A stretch of DNA of 64,000 bases from Gossypium raimondii (Eukaryota > Streptophyta > Magnoliopsida > Malvales > Malvaceae): NCBI RefSeq assembly GCF_025698545.1, contig NC_068565.1:62001-126000 (forward strand), written 5' to 3'. The notes below the pieces were generated by a model. That model did no database searches and had not been told where the DNA came from. It saw only the letters and a list, made by a program, of their open reading frames with translations. Made by a program: the position numbers and the translations under genes. Shown one piece after another: positions 1 through 11,754 of the stretch (positions are counted from its first letter, which is position 1; every line of letters begins with the position of its first letter).

Positions 1-1019
1 ATCTATTTCATTGGTTACCTAAGATAGAAACAATGATTACCAACAAGATTTCCTGTGTCAGTGGAAGGCAGGGATAAGTCTACCGTCATCCATAAACAAA
101 AATAAATGTCTATATTGTATTTGGCTTTTTGACGAAAATAATATACCCCAATTTTGTTATCGACAACGCCACCTGGCCAAACCCGTAAGTGGAATAGAAT
201 TAAAAAAAAAAGTTTAGATAAAAAATAAGATTTTTTAAATAAGTCAGTAGAAATTTTTGGTTCGGGCTCAGCTTAACTCAACTTGAATAAGCCTAAACTT
301 CTTTACATGTTTTATTATTGTTATATCATTGTTTTACTATTGTTATATTATTATTTTGCCATCATTTTACTATTATATTGTTATTATTTTATTGTAATTG
401 TTTAAATATTATATAACTCTTATTTTATTGTTAATTTTGTTACTATTTTAGATGCATTTACTTGTTAAGTTGCAACTATTTTAGTTATATTTAAATATAA
501 AGACTTTTTTAATACATTTTCAATTTGTTAAAAATATTTATTTTAATGTTTTAATATATTTTATGTATTATATTTTTATATAAAAATACGGGCAGTCAGG
601 TTAGAATAGAGTTTAGCATTTTTAATTTGAATAAAGTTTGAACAGAATTTTAAGTCTACTTTTTGAGCTCGAGCTTGGGCCTAAATTTGTGGCCCAAACC
701 GACTCAACCGAGCCCATCCCATGATTAAATGTACTATTTACCGAAATGGAATGTGGGTTCACCAGGGTGGGCAAATTGGCCTATATGTGAAAGGGGAGCA
801 GGGAGATGCTGAATCGGTGCATGGGTTCCTTGCTCCCTTGACAGAGACAAGCCCTTTCATTGTGGGAATTTGGGAAAAAATGCCAGAATCCAAAAGTAAA
901 AAAACTTTTTGGTTAATAAGAATAGCTTGTATTCAAAACAACCCTTTAAAAAAAAAAAAAACCCCACTTTGCTAAAAAAAAAAAATCTGTTGTGAAGATC
1001 TTCAGAGAAAAAAAAAAGC
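1..1019. other. AT-rich intergenic DNA
   Basis: Very AT-rich, with low-complexity TTATT-type runs at about 300-580. A patch rich in GGGCTC/GAGCCC words at 255-300 and 665-720 could be the two ends of an old inverted-repeat element, but the match is weak. The open frame at 721-975 has no recognisable protein similarity. I see no gene here. Confidence 0.5.
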
Positions 1020-1700
1020 ACCACTTGCAAAAATGGAGAATGATTTCATTGCATATGTATACTAGAAAGGCCAAATTTATCGGTCTAAAGTTGGCTTTGT
1101 TTTTAAATCCAATCAAAAGGTCGGCGTAAGGTTCAGCCATGATACTAAGATTGATGAATTAAGAAGAAATATTGACACGAAAATATCCCATCATTGTGGA
1201 AGTTATTTTCGTGTTATGAGTTGCAAAGGCACCGGTGTAACCAATGGATGGAAAGGCTTTAAGGAGAAGTTGGCCAAGGGTAGTTGATTGGTTCAATTCT
1301 ACGGAACATTATCAATTATCAGTGGGCCCAAAGTTTTGACAATGGGTCTCGATACGGTCATATGGCCACAATTTTAGCAGAGGCAATAAACTCCATATTT
1401 AAAGGAGTTCGTCATCTACCATTTTCAATTGTATTCTCGACAATGCTCTATAGGTTGGTCGTGTTGGTGCCACTGATGTGTACAAAGCAGGAAAAACAAA
1501 TAGAGGTAGGGAACATTTACTCGGAGGATCGAAGGAAAGCGATGGTTATGAACATAATAAAAACAAACAAAATGTTAGTTCAACTATACTCTGACGTCAA
1601 TCAGACCTTTCATGTGATTGAATTTGTTAGCGTTTGGGCAGGCATCCTACCTAGGTCATATCATGTTGATCTTTTGAATAGATGATGTAATTATGAGAAA
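1020..1700 (+). mobile_element. Decayed MULE (Mutator-like) transposase fragment
   Basis: The frame at 1284-1682 reads like the C-terminal half of a plant MuDR-type transposase: WAQSFDNGSRYGHM, then LAEAINSIFKGVRHLP, then a region just ahead of the SWIM zinc finger ending LPRSYHVDLLNR and a stop. Upstream at about 1030-1270, in another frame, are words such as VRFSHDTKIDELRRNIDTKI that resemble the N-terminal part of the same family. The central DDE catalytic region is absent, so this looks like an internally deleted, non-functional copy. It has no intact reading frame, and I found no terminal inverted repeats. This is a plain DNA transposon relic, recognised from family memory. Confidence 0.6.
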
Positions 1701-2166
1701 TTTCAAAAATTCCGACCAATTTCTTTTTGTCTCTCTTTCTCTTATCTTTTTTTATGTTCTTATTATTTTAAAAAATATAATTTCATTTATATTTCACTAT
1801 TTAAAATTTAAAAAATAAATTATTTATATATTTGTTAGCCTTTCAAATAATATTTTATACCCTAATAATTATTTTATTTTGTATCAATATTAAGTCTCAC
1901 CGAATATATTATTGTGAAGGAGTTTATGTTTGGAGTTTTGTATTTAACTTTGGGGGTAGCAACGTGTTGACATTTTGTGTGAGCCGAAGAGTGATGGAAA
2001 AAACAAAAACAAAGGCACCAAAACTGGGGTATGCGTTCGGCCAAAAACAACATATTAAACGTTTCCAAACTATTAACCCAAATATAACATGAAAAACAGA
2101 AATGAGATTGAAGAAGCAAGCAACCATTAGTTTGTTTGTTTCATTCCTTTTTCTTTTCTTCCTTTA
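1701..2166. other. AT-rich DNA and putative promoter/5' UTR of the patatin-like gene
   Basis: AT-rich up to about 1900, then a mixed-composition stretch and a pyrimidine-rich run (about 2130-2165) just before the ATG at 2167, as is common in plant 5' leaders. No other feature seen. Confidence 0.4.
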
Positions 2167-5100
2167 ATGGCTCCTTCTATTTCTTCTATTTTCATTTCCC
2201 ACACTTTCAATTCTTTCGCTTCCTTCACTAACTGCTCTAAAAACAACAAAAACCACACTACTCCACCTTCACAACATAAAAATCATCGACTTTTTTCTTC
2301 TTCTCCAGGAAAAGTGTCTTTCGCCGCTGCAACAGGGGAGCTTTTCTTGGGAATTGCATCAAGATTTATTAAAAGCAGTTCCAATTATGAAGATTCAGGC
2401 TCTACAATCCCTGTTTTCAGCAGACCCAGAAAGAGAATCAATGGGAGTGAGGCTGGAAACAATGATAAGGACAGAATTGGGTTAGTGATGGAGGATGAAA
2501 TTGAGCCAGAGGTGATATGGGAACAACGAGTCAAGGATATTGAAGCTGAAAAAGAAAGAAGAGTGGTTACTAGCCCTGGTTTTAGCTTCTCTGCTGCTGG
2601 CCTCTTGTTTCCTTATCATCTTGGAGTGGCCCAGTTCCTCATTGAAAAGGGTTATATAAAGGTTTGATCTTTTGCTTCCCCCCCCTCATTTTACAGAAGT
2701 AGATTGTATGATTGTTCATCAATTCAGTTTGATTTCTGTTAACTGGCAGGTTCTTGTTTATTGGTAGGGAAATTCATTTAGAAATCTCTTTCTTTTGAGA
2801 GAAGCTAGAATTGAAGAATCTTGGCTTTCTTGAGCTCTAATTTTATGCTATAAGCAAGCATATGAAGTTAAGTGATGGTTCCTATTTTAAAGTAGATACC
2901 GTAGTCCGTATATTTTCTAGAAAGTAACAATTTTAAAACATAATTAAACTTGATCACTATTCTGTTAACCTTGGTTTTTTTTTTCTTGAGAACACTGACA
3001 AACTCTTTATATGACTCTGTGCTGTAATATTTCATCATGAACCACTCTGGCCATACCTGATATTTCTTTTTTTCCACTCTGATGCAGGAAACCACACCAT
3101 TGGCTGGTTCATCTGCTGGTGCCATAATATGTGCAGTGATTGCTTCTGGAGCTAGCATGGATGAAGCCTTAAAAGCTACTAAGGACCTGGCTGATGATTG
3201 CCGGCTTAAAGGGACTGCATTTCGTCTTGGGGTATGCCTAGGCCTAGCACAGTGACTTATTTGTGGCTTAATGCACTTAGAGTTAGCAATAAACTAATTT
3301 CAATTGGTAACTTTTAGCCACTCACATGACTTGTTTGTGGCAAAGAGAAGGAAAAATTTTGCTTATTTTGGTTAGCTCTTGCTTTTTACTATAGTTTTTA
3401 CTCATCTTTCTAACTTCAAGTTTAAATTTATACTAATTATTCTTTATTTTAAGTCTAACGATTTTAACACATGTATTAAATAAACATTTTCCTCATGTTA
3501 TTACACTAGTAACCACACGTGTCATTATTATTTTGTTTTATAAATTTTAGTTTCTTTATGTTTTTATAGTGTGTATGATTGATGGTCATTAATTGCTAAT
3601 AATCATGTATATTTGCAATCTAATTTCTCAACACAAACGGATGCAAAGATTAACATTTGAATTTAATCATGAATGATTTTAAAGGATCTTGATTTCATCA
3701 GCTTTGATATTTTAGTGGCTTAATATCTCATTTACTTTTTTTGGCCATTTGCTTATCATCCCACTAAAGAACTCATATTTCTGCATCAGCTTTTGATAAG
3801 TTTTCACTTTTATGTTAACTTATGCTTTTTTAAAACCGACAGGCTGTTCTCCGAGATATTCTTGACAAGTTTCTGCCTGATGATATTCATACTAGGTCCA
3901 ATGGGAGGGTTCGTGGTGAGTATGATTATTTGAAAACAAACTAGAAACTGTACGTATATTCTTTTATACTGGGAGTACATAGAGCTGATAATTAAATTTT
4001 CTTTGAAGCATATGAGAAAATAATATTATCATCCTACAATTGTAATCTTTGAATGACACATTTAGATCATGATAACATTGAGATAGCTGCTCAGATCAAG
4101 CTGGTAATAAGGAAAAAGTAGATAGGCGTTGGGGTAGTAACATGCAAAGCATTGGTCAAATCATAATGTTAGAGAGATGCTAGCTGAGGTCTAGATTGTT
4201 TTTTAAAATACCGAAGTAGCTACAAACACATTATGAAGACGGTGGAGGGTGTTACTATAACTTCAGTTGTTTTTACACTAGATTCACTAATCTACCTTTC
4301 TCTGTGCCAAGATAAATTCTCTCTTTTTAGTGTATGACATTCTTTATAAAGCAATTTGCATAACATTGATGTCTGATTTTGACTTGCGAATCTCCACCAC
4401 TTTGAGCAATTAACATTTCTTTTATTGTGCAACTATAATGTCAGTTGCTGTAACTCAGATTCTTTGGAGGCCTAGGGGTTTACTGGTAGATCAATTTGAT
4501 TCTAAAGAAGATTTGATCAATGCAGTCATTACATCTTCCTTCATTCCTGGGTAATTGGTTAAGGCATAGTTCTGCATTGAAAGGCTTGCTATGAAGTTAC
4601 GAGAACCTGATACAAAACATCTTTGCAGGTATCTTGCTCCTCGCCCAGCAACAATGTTCCGAAATCGTCTATGCATTGATGGGGGTTTGACATTATTTAT
4701 GCCCCCAACATCTGCTTCTAAAACGGTATTTTCTTGAGATTGTTTAAAACTGAACCTGCCTCCAAAAATTCCGGGAAACTATTTGTCCCAAGACGTTCTA
4801 TTTTACTGAAATTTGCAATCTGATATAGGTTTGAAACAAGAATATTTAGTCATAAATGGTTTTGAATTGAATTGCTAGCTGTTGAGTGTCATTTTGATAT
4901 TCTGATTAGCACTACAATAATATATGTGGTCTCAAAAGTTACTGAAGTGTTTTGTAGCTATCGAATACAAAGCTTGGATTCAGTCAAATCTGTTTTATGA
5001 TCCACATATCACTTTACATGTGATTATTGTTAAGACTTGAAAAAGCCTTGTATAGTAATTCACCATAGTTTATTAATCACTGGTCAAGATTTACAAGGAC

Positions 5101-5634
5101 GAGATTGGCCTGCGTTTATATGTAGTGTTATTACTCTTGTTTATCCGATATTTTACAGTTGCAGTGAACTGTGGAATTGAAGTCTTTTGACTTTGAGATA
5201 GGTAAAAAGTGGTAGTATCCTATTCCACTGGACCTAATACCAAGCAATGATGATTACACAAACTTACTCCTGATGGTGATATGATGGCTGATTTGTCTTT
5301 GCAGGTCCGAGTCTGTGCTTTCCCAGCCAGTCAGTTGGGGTTGCAAGGAATTGGGATTAGTCCAGACTGCAATCCTGAGAATAGGGCTAGTGGAAGAGAG
5401 GTAATCCCGTAGGTCTGCAAATATTGATTGTTTCCCTCAAGTATAAACCTCTGAACTCTTGTTGCCAACTCCTCACAGCTTTTCAATTGGGCATTGGAGC
5501 CAGCAGATGATGAAATTCTTGATAGGCTCTTTGAGTTTGGATATATAGATGCGGCCGTATGGGGAGAGCAGAACCCTGTCAAGGACATTGTTGCAGATAA
5601 CAGTCCCCTTGTTGGGAATGGTTCTGCCAAGTAA
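2167..5634 (+). CDS. Patatin-like phospholipase, probably plastid-targeted (7 exons, 388 aa)
   Basis: Exons 2167-2661, 3088-3231, 3843-3915, 4445-4550, 4629-4725, 5305-5400 and 5479-5634 join in frame with GT-AG introns. The product is a patatin/PNPLA-fold acyl hydrolase, a family that cleaves acyl chains from membrane glycerolipids with a Ser-Asp dyad. Visible motifs are the glycine-rich oxyanion stretch (about residues 138-153, GFSFSAAGLLF), the nucleophile elbow GSSAG at 172-176 (Ser174) and the IDGG motif with Asp290. The first 60 or so residues are rich in Ser, Thr and Asn and poor in acids, like a chloroplast transit peptide. The N-terminal start is the first ATG after a pyrimidine-rich leader. 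Length and layout resemble the small plant acyl hydrolase group typified by Arabidopsis At1g33270 (from memory). The substrate is not predictable. Both catalytic residues are present, so it should be active. Confidence 0.9.
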
Positions 5635-7735
5635 ATACTTAGATGGTCGGATAGCATTTCAGGGTAACTCTCAAGTCTCAACCCTGGCAAGTAGGAGAAT
5701 CGAATTTCATTTGGAGTGCTAGACCATGGCTAAAATATAGATATAGTAGCCAAGATTATATAAAGTTTATATGGTATGAAATTGTCAAACGACCATGAGA
5801 TGTCATAGGTACAGTAAGTGAGGAAGAAAGGAATTGAAATGTAGAATTTAGGATAAGGATATAATATTGTACTCTGGGATGATGTCAAAATCCATTCATC
5901 CTTATCCATCTCATGTTCTCCATTGCCTTGTAATCTGAGGATTTCTTTGTATAATACCAGTAAAACTGCAGTTGCTCACTCTTGGATCATATTAAACATC
6001 ATCTCGTTTTTATGGATGATCCAAGTAGTAATCTTGGAAAGCACTAATCATTTACCAAAAAAAAATCTTAATTACAGATTTGAAAGAGTTTGAACTGAGG
6101 AGTGAGTTGTGACAGACAATTAGAGGGTGAGTGGCAGACAGAAACAGTCCCACATTTTTGTATCCTCCTTTTGCAGCAAGTCAAAAGGTATTGAAGAGAC
6201 GCATGAAGCCCCAGCATATGGCGTGGTCAACGACAGATCTCATAGCTTTGCTTTGTTGAGGTTGCGGTCTTTAAGACTGTTGCGTTTTCAATTCATTCTG
6301 ACTTTGCAAGGGACGATTATGACAGGCAGAGAATATTTTTTTGTTTGGTTGATTACAACAAACACGACATGATCGAAAATGGCTTCTTATTTCAAACCAG
6401 ATATTTCTCTTCTTTGCAGTAGAAGGAACAAATCTATCCTTTAATCTTGTCAAGTTCCAGCAACTGAACAAAACCCTTTCTGACATATTTGTAACAGCTC
6501 TATGGGGGATTTTGAGAGGCGCAGTTGCAGAGCCAATTTGGCATTCTGTCCACCTCCACCAATAATTCTTGGTAGTGGAGGTGGCCAGTATGTCAAACAG
6601 GCAGTGTAAATTTGTCACTGAGAAACCCCAAGAGAAATTAATGAAATACCCCTTTACCATCATGTCTTCATCTGTTGAGGTACAACTATATCATGTAGTC
6701 TTGGAAATGCCAATTCCAACACCCTAATGTCCATCTTTTCTTGCATATATATGTATTATCTTCTTCTTCTTCAATATGTTATTGAATCCAGTTTGCTGGC
6801 AATGCTTTAAACTTGCTTTGGTCATCTCTTCAGCCTTTTTTTCTCAGGTGGAAAACTGACGTTACCTAATATCTCATCCAGATTTTGCCTTGGGTTGGAG
6901 TTTTCTGATCCATGAATTTGTTCACAAATTTGATCTGTACGTTTCTTTAACATATATATTTTTTTCTGATCCATGAACTCTCTTGCATGCTTTATACTTC
7001 TATCCTCTCATATACTGGCTCTCAACATCTCATCACCATGCGAACCGCACTCTGTCTCCGCCCTCTTCTTGGTCATCGACACATACAAGCGTTTGTATAT
7101 ATTTCTTCTGCTCCGCTGCATGGCATGCAGTACGTGCATTTGGTAATTTGGAGGTCAAATATAGATCAAAATTAGACTATAACCATAGCCAAGGGAATTT
7201 CTTATGTTAATCAAACTCCATGTGGGATGATCATTGCGAAGAGAATAACAACTCGTTTAACTTTAAGCTGCGATTAAATAACCATTCGTTATTCGATTAT
7301 TTCTTGAATTTTTTTTATCCAACACATTCATTCTACGTTTGAGTTTTCAGTTACTCTATTATTGAAGAAGCGAATGCATTAGTTATAAGCATCATGCCCA
7401 ATTATCTTTTGTTCCACAGCCTAAATACAAATGTTTATTTATATTTGAAAATATTAAATTTTGTACCAGGAATAAGAAAATAACAAATAAAAACTTTGGG
7501 CTGTGATTTGAATGGGGTTTTGATTTCAATGGGCTTTTTGGAACAGAAACCTCATCAGTCCACATATCGACCATTTTATGTACGTTGATAATCCTAAAAT
7601 AAATTAAAAACCCTTTATAAAATTAAACCAAAAAGAAAAAAAAGAAGAAAGAAATTCGACCAAAATATATCCATCGCGAGGGTTTTCGAGTTAACCTTGG
7701 TCGTCTTTTCTATCAAATTAACAAGTAAATTCCAA
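5635..7735. other. Intergenic: 3' UTR of patatin-like gene, then no clear gene
   Basis: About 300 bases of probable 3' UTR are followed by unremarkable DNA. Short open frames at 6127-6372 (+), 6271-6663 (-) and 6983-7210 (+) show no family motif, and I leave them out as genes. The last 100 bases carry the probable 5' leader of the pinin-like gene. Confidence 0.5.
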
Positions 7736-10700
7736 ATGGGAAGCACCGCCGTCGAGAAGACAGCAGAAGAGCTTCAGCGAGAGATTGATGAGCTTCATCG
7801 CCAGCAACGCGAGGTTTCTATCTCTTTCTCTCTTTCTTTTTCTTGTAAATACGACTCTACGAATACTTTTAAGCTACATTCTTTTCTTTATTAATTTGTG
7901 TATGCTTTATATAGATTACAGAGAGGCTGAGAGATCCTCGAGGACTCCGAAGAGGAGGACTGTCAGGCATCGGTCCTCGTAACTTCGCCGCCAATGGTTC
8001 TCGCCAGCGTGGCTTTCTTCGACCTGTATGCTTCTGTTTCTCTTTAATTCTCGCTTTTGCTGTTTTTCGCCTTTTTTAGGGTTTAAGTTTTCTTCTTTTT
8101 GTTTCTTGTAGGCGGATAGGATTGATGGAGAAGATCAACCTCCGGCTAAGAGGCGATTGTCATCAGCTGTTGTCAAGGTAAACCATTTCTTGCTCGATTT
8201 TCGTTAACAATTAGTAACTATTAAAAGTCTATTGATTCACCTAGCCTTTCTTATGCTCTTTTTTATATTGTTAATTTGTTAATTTTGGACTGAAGGTTGA
8301 AGATGGAGAGATTGTTGATGATGAAGTAGCAAAGGATGCCAGTGACATGGCTGTCGAAGGATCTGGTGCAGTACATGAGAGTGATAGAAAGCTTTCGACT
8401 CAGCAGCAAAGTGGTTGGTCTAGAAGGGATGTAAATCAAACACCACTGAAGAAGGTTTTTCTGTACTCTAAATTTAAATTTTTATTGAGCTGTGGGATTA
8501 TTTAGGTCCATGAATTGTGACATTCTTTTTATCCTTGTTTTTTGTTGTTAGGATGCCGAAGTTCCGGTTGCTGAGCATGTTCCAAGGATTTTGCCCAAGG
8601 ATGAGGACCCAAGCTTGATTAATAGGAATAAAAGAATGTTGGGTCAACTTTTAGGGACTTTGGAGGTATTTATGTCGTAGTTTCTGTCTTAGTGAAATGT
8701 TAATCATTGAAATTCCTACTTTGGATTGAAATAGAACCACACCAGCTTACTAAGTACAGCAAGGATCTAAAGAAATGGCTTTAACAGAAACTATAAGCTG
8801 CGAAGTTTAACAATAGTTGCGATGTAGAGCTCCTTCTCGTGGATAATTTCTATTTCAGCCTCCCATCTCCAGTTTTGATGGTTTTATTTAAATAAATAGC
8901 TTCTTGGTCCGGAACTAGGAAAATCAATCATTTAGAACCCCTACAAGCTATTTATTTTGGTATTTGTGTTGTAAAGCCCCCATTTGTGCCCCTTCACCAA
9001 CACACAAAAAAAAAGGAAAAAAATATCATTTCCTTGTACATAATGCTGGTATTACCTATTTCTGCCTGCTGGCTTTTGTAGATTCATAACAGCATATCTT
9101 TTTTTGTTTTCATTTCTGCAGAGATTCAGGAAAGAAGATAAGCAACTTTCAGGGACAGAGGCATATATGAGACGGTCAAATTCCTTGCAAAGAGTAAGCT
9201 TGTGCTTTTTCATATTATGAATTTCTGGTTTCATTTGTAAATCGAGTAACTTCTTATTGTTAGTTTCTTAAGATTAGATTAACAATTATTAGGGAATACA
9301 AAATGAGCAACATTGGATGACTTTGTTCCCATGAGACCTAATTTTCTGTGTCTAAAGTTTAAAGAAATAATCATTGTAGAGTTTGGGGATTTACTATGAT
9401 AAAGTATTTTGCTGGTCACTAAATGTTTGGATTTCTTCATAGGCTGAGCAAAGAGCTCGCGAAGAAAGTGAGAAGCTGAGGCAACAAGAGCGTGAACAAA
9501 TAGCAGAAAAGAGGAGGAGAGATCTGGTTTGTCATTGATCATTATTGCTGTTAGTTGACGTTAAAAGTTGTTAGATGTAGAAGTCAATGATCATTATTGC
9601 TTTCCCCTTCTGTTTTTCAGACTCTCAGGGCTCGTGTGGCTGCCAAGGCTGAAGAAAAGAAGTTGGAGTTGTTGTTTCTTCAGTGGAGTGAGCACCACAA
9701 AAAGCTTAGCAATTTTATAAGGTATATATGTAATATCAATTTTAGTATGATATGGTGTCAGCACCTTTCAGGCATAAAACATTTTCTGCTTTAATGTTGC
9801 TTTTGCTACGAATGGCTCTAGTATTAACACCCTTTCCGCCTGTTGCAGGTTAATTTTAACTTTGGTCCAATAGTGTCCATATTCACAATTTTATTGAGAC
9901 AAAGATAAGTTTCTGTTCAAGTGCATAGTAGTGTTGAAGCATCTGAAGACTTCAATGTTCCTGCTTTCTAGGATCTAGGTAGACTGCAACAATTATTTTT
10001 TGGATAATTTTGTACTCATCTTGATTGCTCTTGGAATGTGTTTCAGGACGAAAACTGAGCCTCCAATATATTATTTACCAACTAAACCATTGCATGAAGA
10101 TGCAGCCATATATGAGCAGCAGAAAGAACAAGTAAGTTGTCTAAGTCTCATGCTATTAAAAAGAAGACCAAATTTCTTCCCTAGTTTGTTGTCAAAAGCT
10201 AGAATTCCTGAAAAAGGTGCCATTTTTTCATGGACTTTCCAACTATCTTGTGGATGCTATTTCAATTTTTCAAATTTCAGTCTCTTAGAGTGGCAGGGAT
10301 AGTGTGTATCAGCATCGTGCTGCAATTAATGCACTCTGTTTCCGAAAGAGTTCCCTGCAAAATCAATTGTAAGAGGAAGATGGGCAGTTGTATTTCATCC
10401 TAATAATTAGAAATATCAACAATCATCTGCCTGACATCACTTTCTTACTAATATTAACAATCTGTCTTATTATGGTGTGATGCTAATTACTCGTGATATC
10501 AATATATTTGCAATTGCATAACAGGAGTATTTGGAATGGAAGACAGCAAGGAGGGAGGAACTGTCTGAATATCAGAAACAGATAGGAGAAGAATATGTAG
10601 GGAACGTGGAAAAGGAGTTGGAGAGGTGGCAAAATGCTCGGAAAGCTAGGAAAGCAAACAATGACATGAACCTACAAGAAACAATGGACAAAGAATTGGA

Positions 10701-10920
10701 TAGCCATAGACTGGAGCATGGTCCAAAGAAGAGAAAGATACCAGGTGGAAACAACAATGAAGATGAGGAAGATGTGGAAGATATCAATGTTGGGGAAGAT
10801 GATATGATGGATGATGTGTTGGGTGTTGATGATAATAATGGTAGGAGGGGAGATGAAACAGCGAAAGCAGAGCCCGATAACACTAGTCCAGTTCCTGATA
10901 ATAATGTTGATCAGCTTTGA
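7736..10920 (+). CDS. Pinin-like (pinin/SDK/memA domain) splicing-associated protein (10 exons, 421 aa)
   Basis: Exons 7736-7813, 7915-8025, 8112-8177, 8296-8454, 8552-8665, 9122-9193, 9443-9526, 9621-9721, 10047-10131 and 10525-10920 join in frame. Pinin is a nuclear protein of the exon-junction and splicing-speckle machinery, binding partners such as RNPS1 and acinus in animals. Here the N-terminus (1-60) has the short coiled coil and the DPRGLRRGG motif typical of pinin. Residues about 155-300 form the charged pinin/SDK/memA domain (LGTLERFRKEDKQL, then AEQRAREESEKLRQQE) with the conserved LFLQWSEHHKKLSNFIRTKTEP segment split over two exons. The C-terminus is acidic, with DEEDVEDINVGEDD. 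An in-frame start at TTG 7697 was rejected in favour of ATG 7736, which fits the family. Arabidopsis At1g15200 is the comparable gene (from memory). Confidence 0.92.
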
Positions 10921-11754
10921 ACCTTAGGCCGTAGGTCAGGTCAATCTTTACTAGTAGGTCTTTTCTTTTTGGTTGTTTTAGCATTCATTTTGGCTGGCAT
11001 GGCATGATTCCTCTTTTTGTTTCTCCTTTAACCCGTTACTAGATTAGATTTTAGATGCGTTTTCCTATATAATGCCCAAATACTTATTATCTAAATAACA
11101 ATAGCCGTTACCAGAAATTAGAAATTCGTGTTGAAGTCATTTTTGCAGTCAGTTAAAAAGAAGGCAGGCTAATAATTAATAAGAAAAAAAGTGAATAAAA
11201 AGCTTGTATTTCCTCGAAAGTGAAGTTGGCGGGAAAGTTAAATTTACTTGCTTAGTTACCAAGTATTTACCATTTATTATAGCGCCATGATCAGGTAGAA
11301 GTGGTAAGGTGGAAAGAGAGCGTGAGTTAAAAACTTACCTCACCGAATCAAGCTAAGTTAAAATTTCTGCTTTATCGCTTTATCTTATTTTTACAATTTA
11401 TTACAAAAATCTATATTCTTGAAAAAGATTATAATCGAAGTTTCTATTTTATCAGTGTTACAAAAATCTACATTCAAACTAGCTTTTCCATTTGATTTAC
11501 ACTCAAATAAGTATTAAATTGAAATTAATGTTTTAGTTAAAAATACCATATATTCGTATACCTTCAAGTTTCACCCCCGGAAAAGCACACTCCCCTCTCT
11601 GAGTCGTCTCCCACTCTCAGTCCCCTCTCCATATCTATCCATCTCTTCTGGAAGCTTAGAAGCAAGTGTAGTTCCAAAATCAATCTGGGAAAGCAGGGAG
11701 TTAGTGAGAGAGGAGGAGCTTTTTCTTTGAAAACTTAAAAAGAGTAAAAAGCAA
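10921..11754. other. Intergenic between pinin-like and LEA2 genes
   Basis: Holds the pinin 3' UTR (to about 11100), AT-rich spacer, and from about 11570 the likely promoter and 5' leader of the LEA2 gene. No other gene or repeat seen. Confidence 0.4.

Noticed and set aside
721-975. 84-codon frame upstream of the MULE relic
   Set aside because: No family resemblance; the end runs into low-complexity A/C-rich sequence.
6271-6663. 130-codon minus-strand frame in the patatin-pinin spacer
   Set aside because: Low-complexity composition and no motif. Long open frames of this length occur by chance in this region.
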